A stretch of 64,000 nt of DNA. It comes from Lawsonibacter hominis (GTDB taxonomy: Bacteria; Bacillota; Clostridia; Oscillospirales; Oscillospiraceae). The position numbers and the translations under genes were made by a program. Positions within the stretch are counted from its first letter, which is position 1, and each line of letters starts with the position of its first letter. Where the stretch lies: NCBI RefSeq assembly GCF_014287895.1, contig NZ_JACOPP010000013.1, positions 1-64,000 of the forward strand, in the 5' to 3' direction. This document shows, piece after piece, positions 55,732 through 62,937 of the stretch. The notes under the pieces were generated by a model. The model was not told where the DNA came from. It ran no database searches and saw only the letters and a program-made list of their open reading frames with translations.

Positions 55732-56640
55732 ATGCCCCTGCCGAAACTGATCGTGGTCCTGGGGACCACCGCCTGCGGCAAAAGCGGGCTGGGGGTGGAG
55801 CTGGCCCGCCGTTTTGACGGGGAGATCGTCTCCGCCGACTCCCGGCAGGTGTACCGTGGGCTGGATCTGGGCACCGGGAAGGTGACGCAGGCGGAGCGGA
55901 TGGGGGTGGCGCACCACATGCTGGACGTGGTGGACCCCAACCAGAGCTATTCCGTGGCAGACTTTCAGCGGGGGGCCTATGACGCCATCGACGCCATCCG
56001 CGCCCGGGGCCGCACCCCCTTTCTGGTGGGGGGTACGGGGCTGTATGTCCGCGCAGTGACCGAGGGCTTTACCTTTACCGACGCCCGGCCCGATCCCGCC
56101 CTGCGCGCCCAGCTGGAGCGCAGGACCACCGCCGAGCTGTACGCGCTCTACCAGGCCCGGACCGGGAAAACCCTCGCCGGCGGGGAGGAAAAGAACCGCC
56201 ACCGGCTTCTCCGCGCTCTGGAAAAGCTCTCCGCCGGGGCGGTGGAGACGCCCCCCTGTCCCCGGTATGACTGTCTGCTGCTGGGCATGACCTTTCCGCG
56301 GGAGTTGCTTTGCCGCCGCATCGACGAGCGCCTGCAGCGGCGCATCGACGACGGGATGATCGAAGAGGTCGCCAACCTCCGCGCGAATGGGGCCCGCGAT
56401 CTCTTCCTGGAGGGGCTGGGGCTGGAGTACCGCTACATCCTGTGGTACCTCACTGGGCGCATTCCCACCCTGGACGCGCTTCAGGACGAGTTGGGCCGGG
56501 CGATCAAGCGTTTTGCCAAGCGGCAGATGGTATGGTTCAAAAAGGACCGGGATGTGCTCTGGCTGGATACGGCGGTCGATCCCCTCCCGCAGGCGGTGGC
56601 GGCCACGGCGGAATTTCTGGGGCGGCCTTCCCAATTCTGA
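55732..56640 (+). CDS. miaA: tRNA dimethylallyltransferase MiaA
   Basis: MiaA adds the dimethylallyl group to A37 of tRNAs reading UNN codons. The 302-residue enzyme has the P-loop G-T-T-A-C-G-K-S at 11-18, D-S-R-Q-V-Y near 40-45, the D-V-V-D-P near 64-68, V-G-G-T-G-L-Y near 99-105 and the anticodon-stem part R-Q-M-V-W-F near 265. Length slightly under the usual 310. Start at 55732 has AGAAGG. Confidence 0.93.
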   Translation: MPLPKLIVVLGTTACGKSGLGVELARRFDGEIVSADSRQVYRGLDLGTGKVTQAERMGVAHHMLDVVDPNQSYSVADFQRGAYDAIDAIRARGRTPFLVGGTGLYVRAVTEGFTFTDARPDPALRAQLERRTTAELYALYQARTGKTLAGGEEKNRHRLLRALEKLSAGAVETPPCPRYDCLLLGMTFPRELLCRRIDERLQRRIDDGMIEEVANLRANGARDLFLEGLGLEYRYILWYLTGRIPTLDALQDELGRAIKRFAKRQMVWFKKDRDVLWLDTAVDPLPQAVAATAEFLGRPSQF

Positions 56641-56736
56641 CCGAAAATCTTTACCAAATCATAATCTTTTCTCCGTGGCGTTTTTCGATTTGACCGGTAT
56701 ACTGGTTCCCAGAAACCGATCAAAGGAGATAACACC

Positions 56737-57270
56737 ATGTGGGAGTTTCGCTACAAAAACGACTATCTCAACTGTGTCTACGATCTGATGGCGGACGCCG
56801 CCGTACAGTCCATGCGCCTGCTGCCCCAGCACCGCGCGGGCGTAAGCTGCTACCACCACTGTGTACTGGTAAGCTATTCCAGCTGGCGTTTGTGCCGGGC
56901 CCTGGGCCTGGACGGCCGGGCCGCCGCACGGGGCGGCCTGCTGCATGACCTCTATCTTTATAACTGGCGGGACAAGGCCAGCCATCCCGGCATCCGCCAC
57001 GCTGTCCAGCATCCGGAGGTGGCGCTGAAGAATGCCAGGGCCCGCTTCTCTGTGACTGAGACGGAGGCGGACATCATCCGCTCCCACATGTTCCCCCTCA
57101 CCCCGACCAGGGTGTATCACTGTCTGGAGGCTCTGGTCGTCAGCACCATGGACAAGCTCTGCGCCGCCGCCGAGCTGCTGGGTCTGGTGCCCTGGCTCAC
57201 CGGCCGCCGCGCGCGCCCCATCTGGCAGGACGCAGACTGGGCTCCCGCCCCGCTGCGCCGGGCGGGCTGA
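56737..57270 (+). CDS. HD-domain phosphohydrolase-like protein
   Basis: The 177-residue protein has an HD-type metal site: H-H at about 39-40, H-D (L-L-H-D-L) near 70-71, and two further His residues in H-P-G-I-R-H near 84-89 plus S-H-M-F near 117. The layout is of small HD hydrolases that act on nucleotides or related molecules. Substrate unknown. Start with AAAGGAG; it lies between miaA and a terminator. Confidence 0.85.
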   Translation: MWEFRYKNDYLNCVYDLMADAAVQSMRLLPQHRAGVSCYHHCVLVSYSSWRLCRALGLDGRAAARGGLLHDLYLYNWRDKASHPGIRHAVQHPEVALKNARARFSVTETEADIIRSHMFPLTPTRVYHCLEALVVSTMDKLCAAAELLGLVPWLTGRRARPIWQDADWAPAPLRRAG

Positions 57271-57291
57271 ACTGTTTTTGTTTATCTCTGC

Positions 57292-57331
57292 AAAAGCGCG
57301 GGCCGGATCGATTCCTCCGGCCCGCGCTTTT
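57292..57331. terminator. Bidirectional terminator, 16-bp stem
   Basis: AAAAGCGCGGGCCGGA (57292-57307) pairs with 57316-57331 around an 8-nt loop; T-runs are present on both strands. Confidence 0.88.
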
Positions 57332-57334
57332 TTC

Positions 57335-57847
57335 TTATGGATCGGGCAGCAGGCCGGCCTCTACCACCCGGTAGGCCGGACGGTAGGCCGCCCGATAGGC
57401 CTGGGAGTGGGAGAGCGGGGGATAGCCCTGAGCGGCGTAATCCATCAGGTACCGTTCTGCCGCCGCCCGACCGAAGGGCAGCCTTCCCTCCCGCGCCAAC
57501 GCCCGCAGGACGTCCAGCCGCTGCAGCAGGCCCTCCAGGCTGCCCCGGCTGCGCTGCGCCGTATCGGCAAACCAGCCGTTGAGCTGTTCCGGCGTAATGC
57601 CATGCTCCGCCAAAGCGGCCAGGTGCACCCGTACCAGTCCGCCGCCGATCGTCTCCGCCAGCGGCGCGCCCGGCCGCTGGCGGACGCCCGCCAGTTCCGT
57701 TTTCAGCCGCGCCAGGCTCTCCCGCCGGTCCCGGATCAAGTGCCCGCCGGCAAACTCGCTCTGATAGGCCAGTTTGACCGCATCACGCGGCTCCATCCGT
57801 GGATAGCGCGTCCCGTGGTCCTGCAGCGTCCCGCTCCAGGTCTCCAT
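57335..57847 (-). CDS. Conserved hypothetical protein (unrecognised)
   Basis: The 170-residue protein is not recognised. It is mostly helical, with a conserved-looking N-terminus (R-D-A-V-K-L-A-Y-Q-S-E-F-A-G-G-H-L-I near 21-38) and Y-R-A-A-Y-R-P-A-Y-R-V-V near the end. The start at 57847 lies 65 bp inside the preceding ECF gene and has AAGGGAGGG; ATG 57796 would shorten the overlap and protein. It is likely cotranscribed with the ECF gene. Confidence 0.65.
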   Translation of the reverse strand: METWSGTLQDHGTRYPRMEPRDAVKLAYQSEFAGGHLIRDRRESLARLKTELAGVRQRPGAPLAETIGGGLVRVHLAALAEHGITPEQLNGWFADTAQRSRGSLEGLLQRLDVLRALAREGRLPFGRAAAERYLMDYAAQGYPPLSHSQAYRAAYRPAYRVVEAGLLPDP

Positions 57848-58385
57848 TGAGCATCATCCCTCCCTTTTTCAGCGCCATCACGATCAGCGGGATGAGCACG
57901 ATATGGCAGACGATGCCGGGCACGGCGTTGATGACCGCCCCCGCCCAGAAGGCGGAGAGCGGGAATTCCGTGTGCTGGAGCCCCGCGATACAAAAGCGCG
58001 CCGCACCCCAGACGATCCGCCCCAGCACCATAGCAGCGAGCAAGCTCACATAAAGATAGGGCGTGCGTTTGGGCAGCAGCCGGTACAGCGCCCCCGAGCA
58101 GGCGCCGTAGGCCGCCAGCTCAAAGGCCATGGCGACGCTGGTGAGGATAGGGGGCATACCGAACAGTGCGGTGCGCAGCAGCGGCGCCACAAAGCCAACC
58201 GCCAGTCCCCAGGGCCAGCCGCAGACGAAACCGCACAGCAGCACGGGGATATGCATGGGACTCAGGGCACTGCCGATTTGGGGGATCTGCCCGGTGAGGA
58301 AGGGCAGCGCCAGGGCCAGCGCCAAAAACACGCCGGAAAAGGCCAGGCGTCTGATCTGGATGTGGATGGGATGTTTCTTTTTCAT
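57783..58385 (-). CDS. ECF transporter S component
   Basis: The 200-residue membrane protein has six helices and ECF S-component features: F-S-G-V-F-L-A-L-A-L near 16-25, I-P-Q-I-G-S-A-L-S-P-M-H-I-P-V-L near 34-49 and the small-residue L-A-V-G-F-V-A-P-L-L-R-T near 61-72. It captures a vitamin-like substrate and docks with the EcfAAT module. The substrate is unknown. The leader holds a strong promoter and an attenuator hairpin, which suggests control by an RNA sensor. Start 58385 has AAGGAGG. A 65-bp overlap with the next gene implies coupling. Confidence 0.85.
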   Translation of the reverse strand: MKKKHPIHIQIRRLAFSGVFLALALALPFLTGQIPQIGSALSPMHIPVLLCGFVCGWPWGLAVGFVAPLLRTALFGMPPILTSVAMAFELAAYGACSGALYRLLPKRTPYLYVSLLAAMVLGRIVWGAARFCIAGLQHTEFPLSAFWAGAVINAVPGIVCHIVLIPLIVMALKKGGMMLNGDLERDAAGPRDALSTDGAA

Positions 58386-58550
58386 AAAACCTCCTTGCAT
58401 CAAAAGAAGGCATTGCTTTTTCTCCACGAAAAAACAATGCCTTCTTAGCATTTCCTTCAAAAGCGGAATGGGTGCCGATCGGGTGCAGCGGACGCGCGTG
58501 CCGGGACTTCTGTCCCCGGGGCCCGGCTTCGTGCCGGAAACCTCTTCGTA
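58386..58550 (-). promoter_or_regulatory. Unassigned structured leader with attenuator upstream of the ECF S gene
   Basis: The predicted transcript of about 160 nt forms two GC-rich hairpins (CCGGC-ACGAA-GCCGG and GGGAC-AGAA-GTCCC), a segment GTGCCGATCGGG-like, and an 11-bp terminator-type stem (58445-58435 with 58415-58405, with a long imperfect upper stem) followed by TTTTG, then the AAGGAGG and start. No core of TPP, FMN, B12, preQ1 or THF riboswitches was recognised. An RNA sensor for the imported substrate is inference. Confidence 0.5.
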
Positions 58551-58554
58551 ATGT

Positions 58555-58583
58555 AGTATAGCAGGTGCGCCCCCGGCTGTCAA
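58555..58583 (-). promoter_or_regulatory. Promoter of the ECF S gene leader
   Basis: Read on the minus strand, TTGACA (58583-58578) and TATACT (58560-58555) are 17 bp apart, a near-consensus sigma-A promoter inside the end of the DUF3842 gene. Confidence 0.85.
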
Positions 58584-58996
58584 TCCCGGCCGTCCAGGGC
58601 TTTCTCCAGTTCCCCCAGGGCGCTCTGCAGCAGGGCGCTCACCGAGCGCTCCTCCACCCCCGCTACGATGGAATCGCAGCGGTTGAGGGGAATGAGGATC
58701 TTTTTGGCCCGGGCCTGACCCACGGCCACCGCCATAGCCGGGGAGATCTCCCCCAGCAGCGCATCGGCCACTACGATCCCAAGCGGGCCCAGTATCACAT
58801 CGGCCCGGCGGCAGGCCACCGCCACGGCGTTCTCCCCGGTAGCCGCCTGCTGGGCGCCGCCCTTGAGCATGGCGGCAGTGGCCATGCTGTTGGTGCCCAC
58901 GGCGATCACCGCCGTCTCCGGGAAGCGCTCCCGGATGCACCGGATCAGCTGCTGCCCGATGCGGCCTCCCTGCCCGTCGATCACCAGAACCTCCAT
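58580..58996 (-). CDS. DUF3842 family protein
   Basis: The 138-residue protein has the DUF3842 signature: V-I-D-G-Q-G-G-R-I-G at 5-14, V-G-T-N-S-M-A-T near 33-40 and P-L-G-I-V-V-A-D near 71-78. The G-x-G-G-x-I-G loop resembles a nucleotide-binding Rossmann start. Members are common in Clostridia and have no known role. It precedes the ECF gene, whose promoter lies at its 3' end. Confidence 0.88.
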   Translation of the reverse strand: MEVLVIDGQGGRIGQQLIRCIRERFPETAVIAVGTNSMATAAMLKGGAQQAATGENAVAVACRRADVILGPLGIVVADALLGEISPAMAVAVGQARAKKILIPLNRCDSIVAGVEERSVSALLQSALGELEKALDGRD

Positions 58997-59076
58997 ATGC
59001 GCCCTCCTCTCGTATTGCTTCTATCCTACCACACGTCAGGCCCGAGTGCAATCGCAGCATCCGCCTGCAAAACGGA

Positions 59077-59116
59077 TTCCCCCGGGCCGGTGGGTTTTAC
59101 CGCCGGCCCGGGGGAA
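59077..59116 (-). terminator. Hairpin after the hydrolase gene
   Basis: A 14-bp perfect stem (59077-59090 with 59103-59116) with a 12-nt loop lies downstream of the hydrolase stop and before DUF3842; a GTTTTG follows on the minus strand. Confidence 0.65.
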
Positions 59117-59142
59117 CGGGCAGCTTCTGTGCGCAGACGATC

Positions 59143-59949
59143 TCAGAAGGGCTTATCCTTCTCCTCTGCATAGAGGAACGGCAGGATGGAAGCCAGGTTG
59201 CTGTATTCCTTGATGTTATGCCCATAAAGGGCGCGGGGGCCCGCCTCGGGGACGCTGACGCCGTCGGGCAGGAGCTTGACGATCTCCCCCTGTTCGTTGG
59301 GACCGTAGCCCATCCAGAACCGGGAGCAGAACAGGATCCCCCCCTCGGCCTGTTTGGCGACGTGGGTCATGACGGCCGGGGTGCTGCCCACGCCGTAAGC
59401 GCACACCATGGCCTGGCAGGCGGGGGTGCCGATCTTCTCCAGACGGTAGCCCAGCTCGGACGGTTTGCAGAAGCAGAGCAGCAGCGGATCAGGGCCGAAG
59501 CCGATGTCCTCCACGATGTCGTGCTTCACACCCCAGGTCTTCTGGGCCGTCGGGACGGCGGGGTCCTTTACGTAGTCGGGCCGGTCGGCGCGCGCGTGCC
59601 AGTGGTCCTCCGGGTCCCACAGCTTGTAGCGCAGGTCGGAGGTAACGCTGTGCCAGCCGAACCACCAGTTGAACATCTCGGCGGTGACCCCGGGCATGAA
59701 GGTGGTGTTGGCCACAAAACCGGTCCCGTCGGGCGCCACGCAGAAGCCGTTGTCCAGGCCGGGCACATCGGCGTCCTGAAAACGCCCGCGCGCTGCAAAG
59801 GGCAGGGCGGCGGCAGGATCGGCGGCGGGGCCGTTCCAGATGTCCAGCTTCTCCTGCGGGATGGGAGCCAGCGGCTTATGGAAATATTTAGCGTAGGGAA
59901 GCCGCTCCTCCTCCGCGCTCAGCTTGGGGCGTTCCAGTTCCAAAGGCAT
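59143..59949 (-). CDS. Phloretin/DAPG hydrolase family protein (PhlG/Phy-like)
   Basis: The 268-residue enzyme resembles phloretin hydrolase (Phy) and diacetylphloroglucinol hydrolase (PhlG), which cut a C-C bond next to a phloroglucinol ring with a zinc ion. Aromatic motifs F-N-W-W-F-G-W-H (93-100) and D-P-E-D-H-W-H (112-118) are seen. Candidate zinc ligands are His116, Glu147, His244 and Glu248; the spacing of 31 and 4 residues within the two pairs equals the ligand spacing recalled for PhlG. In gut Clostridia such enzymes break down flavonoid-derived phloretin. A LysR regulator lies upstream and a carrier beyond it. Start 59949. Confidence 0.8.
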   Translation of the reverse strand: MPLELERPKLSAEEERLPYAKYFHKPLAPIPQEKLDIWNGPAADPAAALPFAARGRFQDADVPGLDNGFCVAPDGTGFVANTTFMPGVTAEMFNWWFGWHSVTSDLRYKLWDPEDHWHARADRPDYVKDPAVPTAQKTWGVKHDIVEDIGFGPDPLLLCFCKPSELGYRLEKIGTPACQAMVCAYGVGSTPAVMTHVAKQAEGGILFCSRFWMGYGPNEQGEIVKLLPDGVSVPEAGPRALYGHNIKEYSNLASILPFLYAEEKDKPF

Positions 59950-60184
59950 AAGGATCCCTCTTTCCGTTTGATTTGCTATGCAAACGCACAGCAAACTGGC
60001 CATGTGCCGCCTGGGGCGGCACGGCCTGAAATCAAAGCGCGTGGACCGGGACGGCCTACATGCGCAAAAACTTCATGCGTTGTCCGTTTTGCCTATGATC
60101 GTGGTGCGCCTGCCGCGCATGAAGTTTTATGCCTTTATCATAAGTTATCCGGGGTTTTTTGTAAAATATGAGTTTGGAACGTTC
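59950..60184. promoter_or_regulatory. Upstream region of the hydrolase with long inverted repeat
   Basis: AAAACTTCATGCG (60067-60079) and CGCATGAAGTTTT (60116-60128) are a 13-bp inverted repeat with a 36-bp spacer. The region lies between the LysR gene end and the hydrolase start, where a LysR box is expected; the arms could be a looped operator or a hairpin. No other gene is present. Confidence 0.45.
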
Positions 60185-61090
60185 TTATTCCAGTTTGGGA
60201 TGGTCCTCCCCCAACAGCGTGAGCAGCCGGGGAATATTGGGGTTTTCATTCCGCTCCCGCCAGACGGCCACCCGGTCGAACGCGTCCCCGCCCGGCTGAT
60301 CCTCCTCCGCCAGCGGCAGGAAGACCAGTCCCGGGTGGTCCCGGTATTGGAAGTCCCCCATCAGACCGTAGGCGTCGTCGTGGACCTGGAGCTGGAGCAT
60401 CATGGACTCATGGCTGGTATGGCGCAGGGAGCGCCGGGGCTGGAACTGCTTTTCCGCAAAAAAGCGCATCATGTTCACATAGCCGTTGGGCGTCACGTCG
60501 GGGCGCATGGTGTAATAGGTCAGCTCCGCCAGATCCTTCAGGTACAGCTGCTTTGCTCCGGCCAGGGGGCTTTGGCTGCCCAGCAGCACATACATACGCC
60601 CCCGTCCCACGGTGCGCCGGCGCAGGTGGGGGCGGTCCAACAACTCAAAGGCCATGGTGAAGGCCACGTCCAGATCCCCGCCCTCCAGCCGCTCCAGCAG
60701 CGTCCCGAATTCAAACCAGTCCAGGGAGAGCTCCACCCCGCTCCAGCAGGCATGAAACCGCCGCGCCAGCGCCACGATCTCCGTGGGCACGACGCTGAAA
60801 GCGCCCAGAGCCAGCCGTCCGTGCTCCCCGCCCTGTTCCCCCTGCAGGGCGGTCCGGGCCGCGTCCATGCGGCGGAGGATATCCACGCTGTCCCGATAGA
60901 AGCCTTCTCCGGCCGCCGTCAGGCGCACCATGCGGGTATCCCGCAGAAACAGCTGTGCGCCCAGTTCCCGCTCCAGCTGATTGATATGCTTGCTGACCGC
61001 GCTCTGGGCGATATACAGCTCCTTGGCCGCGCCGGTGAAGGAACCGTGATTGGCCACGGCGACAAAGGTCCTGAGCAGCTTGCTGTCCAC
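60185..61090 (-). CDS. LysR-family transcriptional regulator
   Basis: The 301-residue regulator has the LysR winged helix at 2-60 (L-R-T-F-V-A-V-A-N-H-G-S-F-T-G-A-A-K, then Q-S-A-V-S-K-H-I-N-Q-L-E) and an effector domain of about 210 residues. The ligand may be a phenolic compound if it controls the hydrolase (inference). It is divergent from the AEC carrier gene and precedes the hydrolase in the same direction, consistent with one catabolic locus. Confidence 0.92.
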   Translation of the reverse strand: MDSKLLRTFVAVANHGSFTGAAKELYIAQSAVSKHINQLERELGAQLFLRDTRMVRLTAAGEGFYRDSVDILRRMDAARTALQGEQGGEHGRLALGAFSVVPTEIVALARRFHACWSGVELSLDWFEFGTLLERLEGGDLDVAFTMAFELLDRPHLRRRTVGRGRMYVLLGSQSPLAGAKQLYLKDLAELTYYTMRPDVTPNGYVNMMRFFAEKQFQPRRSLRHTSHESMMLQLQVHDDAYGLMGDFQYRDHPGLVFLPLAEEDQPGGDAFDRVAVWRERNENPNIPRLLTLLGEDHPKLE

Positions 61091-61212
61091 GTTCTCCCCC
61101 TCTTCCGTCCCGGGAATCCTGTCATCCGAAAAAGGGATTTCCCTTTTCCGGCAAAATGTGCTTTAATAAATAGTAACTGATTTTTCCCCCGAGCGCAAGG
61201 AGGTCTCATCTT

Positions 61213-62142
61213 TTGCTGTCCAATCTTTTGACGGTCACCGGTCAGGTCGGCACCCTGTTTTTGATGATGGGGGTGGGCTTTGCCTTGGCAAAGCTGGGCA
61301 AGCTTACCGAGCAGGCCAGGGGCCAGCTGTCGTACCTGCTGCTCTATATCGTCTGTCCCTGCGTTATGGTAGACTGCTTCCAGGTGGAACGCACCCCCGA
61401 TCTGGTGCGGGAGGTGGCGCTGGGCGCGGCGCTGGCCACCGTGTGCTACGTGGTCTATCTGTTGATTGCGCTTTTCTTTTTTCGCAGGGAGTCTCCCGAC
61501 GTGCGGGACTGCCTCCGCTTCGGCACGGTATACGGCAACATCGGCTTTATGGGCATCCCTCTGGTCCAGTCCATTCTGGGGGCGGACGCCGTCATCTACG
61601 GCGCGTTGTCCCTGGCGGCCTTCAACCTGACGCTTTGGACCCTGGGCGTTTTGGTCATGGGCGGGAAGCAGGCCTTTTCCGTGAAAAAGGCGGCCGTCAA
61701 TCCAGGCGTCTTAGGCCTGGCGGTGAGTCTGCTCCTCTTTCTGGGCAACGTGCGCCTGCCCGCGGTGTTGGGCAGCGCCGTCTCCTTCCTCAGCGACCTG
61801 AACACGCCTCTGGCCATGGTGGTCATCGGCGGACAGCTGGCCTGTGCCGACCTGGCCGCCACCTTCCGGCAGGCGCGGCTGTATCTGGCCTGCTTTCTGA
61901 AGCTCATCCTCGTCCCGGTTCTGACGCTGCTGGCGCTGCTGCCGCTGCGGCTTTCGCCGGGCCTGTACTGCGCGCTGGTGCTTCTCTCCGCCACCCCGGT
62001 GGCGGGCACCACCAGCCTCTTCGCCCAGCAGTTTGGCCGCGACCCCACTCCCGCCGTCCAGTTCATTACCCTGTCCACACTGCTCTCCATCCTCACCCTG
62101 CCTCTTTTCGCCGTAGCCGCGAAAATGATCAGCGGATTCTAA
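61213..62142 (+). CDS. AEC-family carboxylate carrier
   Basis: The 309-residue membrane protein has ten helices and AEC family signs: G-x-x-L-A-K-L-G-K-L near 23-32, Y-G-N-I-G-F-M-G-I-P near 108-117 and A-M-V-V-I-G-G-Q-L near 201-209. AEC carriers move organic acids such as malonate or malate. Divergent from the LysR gene, so it may import or export a hydrolase substrate or product. The start is TTG 61213, after AAGGAGG. Confidence 0.88.
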   Translation: MLSNLLTVTGQVGTLFLMMGVGFALAKLGKLTEQARGQLSYLLLYIVCPCVMVDCFQVERTPDLVREVALGAALATVCYVVYLLIALFFFRRESPDVRDCLRFGTVYGNIGFMGIPLVQSILGADAVIYGALSLAAFNLTLWTLGVLVMGGKQAFSVKKAAVNPGVLGLAVSLLLFLGNVRLPAVLGSAVSFLSDLNTPLAMVVIGGQLACADLAATFRQARLYLACFLKLILVPVLTLLALLPLRLSPGLYCALVLLSATPVAGTTSLFAQQFGRDPTPAVQFITLSTLLSILTLPLFAVAAKMISGF

Positions 62143-62159
62143 GGCCCGTTTTCAAACAG

Positions 62160-62217
62160 GCCCGGCTGAGCAGAGCGCCTGTATTCAAAGGAATACAGGC
62201 GCTCTGCTCAGCCGGGC
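62160..62217. terminator. 27-bp perfect hairpin between AEC and rubrerythrin genes
   Basis: 62160-62186 and 62191-62217 pair over 27 bp with loop AAAG. It lies between two convergent genes, far longer than other terminators here and without a long T-run. Confidence 0.7.
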
Positions 62218-62237
62218 TTAGGGGCGGCGGACCGGGT

Positions 62238-62831
62238 TTATTCAAAGGGGGCCAGTTCCCAGCGGATGAAATATCCCTGAGGATGCTTGCAGACGGGACA
62301 GACCGCCGGGGCCATGGTGGCGTCGATGATCTGTCCGCAGTTGAGACACATCCACTTCACTTCCACATCGGACACAAAGAGCTTTCCCTGTTCCAGCAGG
62401 TCCGCAAACCGGCCGAACCGGTCGCCGTGGGTCTTTTCGATCTCGGAGATCATGGAGAAAGTATGGGAGATCTCCTCGAACCCCTCCTCCTTGGCGGCCT
62501 TGGCAAAGCCCTTATAGTCGTGATCCCACTCCTGATACTCGTTGTGCTGTGCCGAGCGCAGATGCTGGAGCAGTTCGGGGTAGAGCTCGACCGGATAGGT
62601 GCCGTCGATCCGCAGATTTTCTCCGGAGACGCTCTGGAGCAGGTTATAAAAGACCTTGGCGTGGGCCCGCTCCTGGTTGGCGGTAAAGGTAAAGATCCCC
62701 TCAATGACCTGCAGGTTCTTTTTCTTGGCCAGTCCGGCGGCAAAGGTATACCGGTTGCGGGCCTGGCTCTCTCCGGCAAAGGCCCGCAGCAGGTTGAGCC
62801 GGGTCTCGCTCTGTTCAAAGGCAATGGACAT
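62238..62831 (-). CDS. rbr: Rubrerythrin
   Basis: The 197-residue protein reduces hydrogen peroxide in anaerobes. The N-terminal ferritin-like part has two E-x-x-H metal motifs (E-R-A-H near 52-55 and E-K-T-H near 130-133, plus Glu near 20). The C-terminal rubredoxin-like part has C-L-N-C near 160 and C-P-V-C near 176. Both sites are complete. Start at 62831 with AGGAGG; longer frame rejected because of spacing. Confidence 0.95.
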   Translation of the reverse strand: MSIAFEQSETRLNLLRAFAGESQARNRYTFAAGLAKKKNLQVIEGIFTFTANQERAHAKVFYNLLQSVSGENLRIDGTYPVELYPELLQHLRSAQHNEYQEWDHDYKGFAKAAKEEGFEEISHTFSMISEIEKTHGDRFGRFADLLEQGKLFVSDVEVKWMCLNCGQIIDATMAPAVCPVCKHPQGYFIRWELAPFE

Positions 62832-62890
62832 ACGGCGTTCCTCCTGTTCTATGAATATGGAAAGTATGTCCACCTCCGGGGGCGGTTATG

Positions 62891-62928
62891 CGCAACCGGC
62901 GCCGGGCTCACGCCCGGCGCCGGTTGCG
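62891..62928. terminator. 17-bp bidirectional terminator
   Basis: 62891-62907 pairs with 62912-62928 around TCAC, between the rubrerythrin start and the isocitrate dehydrogenase stop (62938). GGTTTTC follows on the plus strand. Confidence 0.75.
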
Positions 62929-62937
62929 GCGGTTTTC

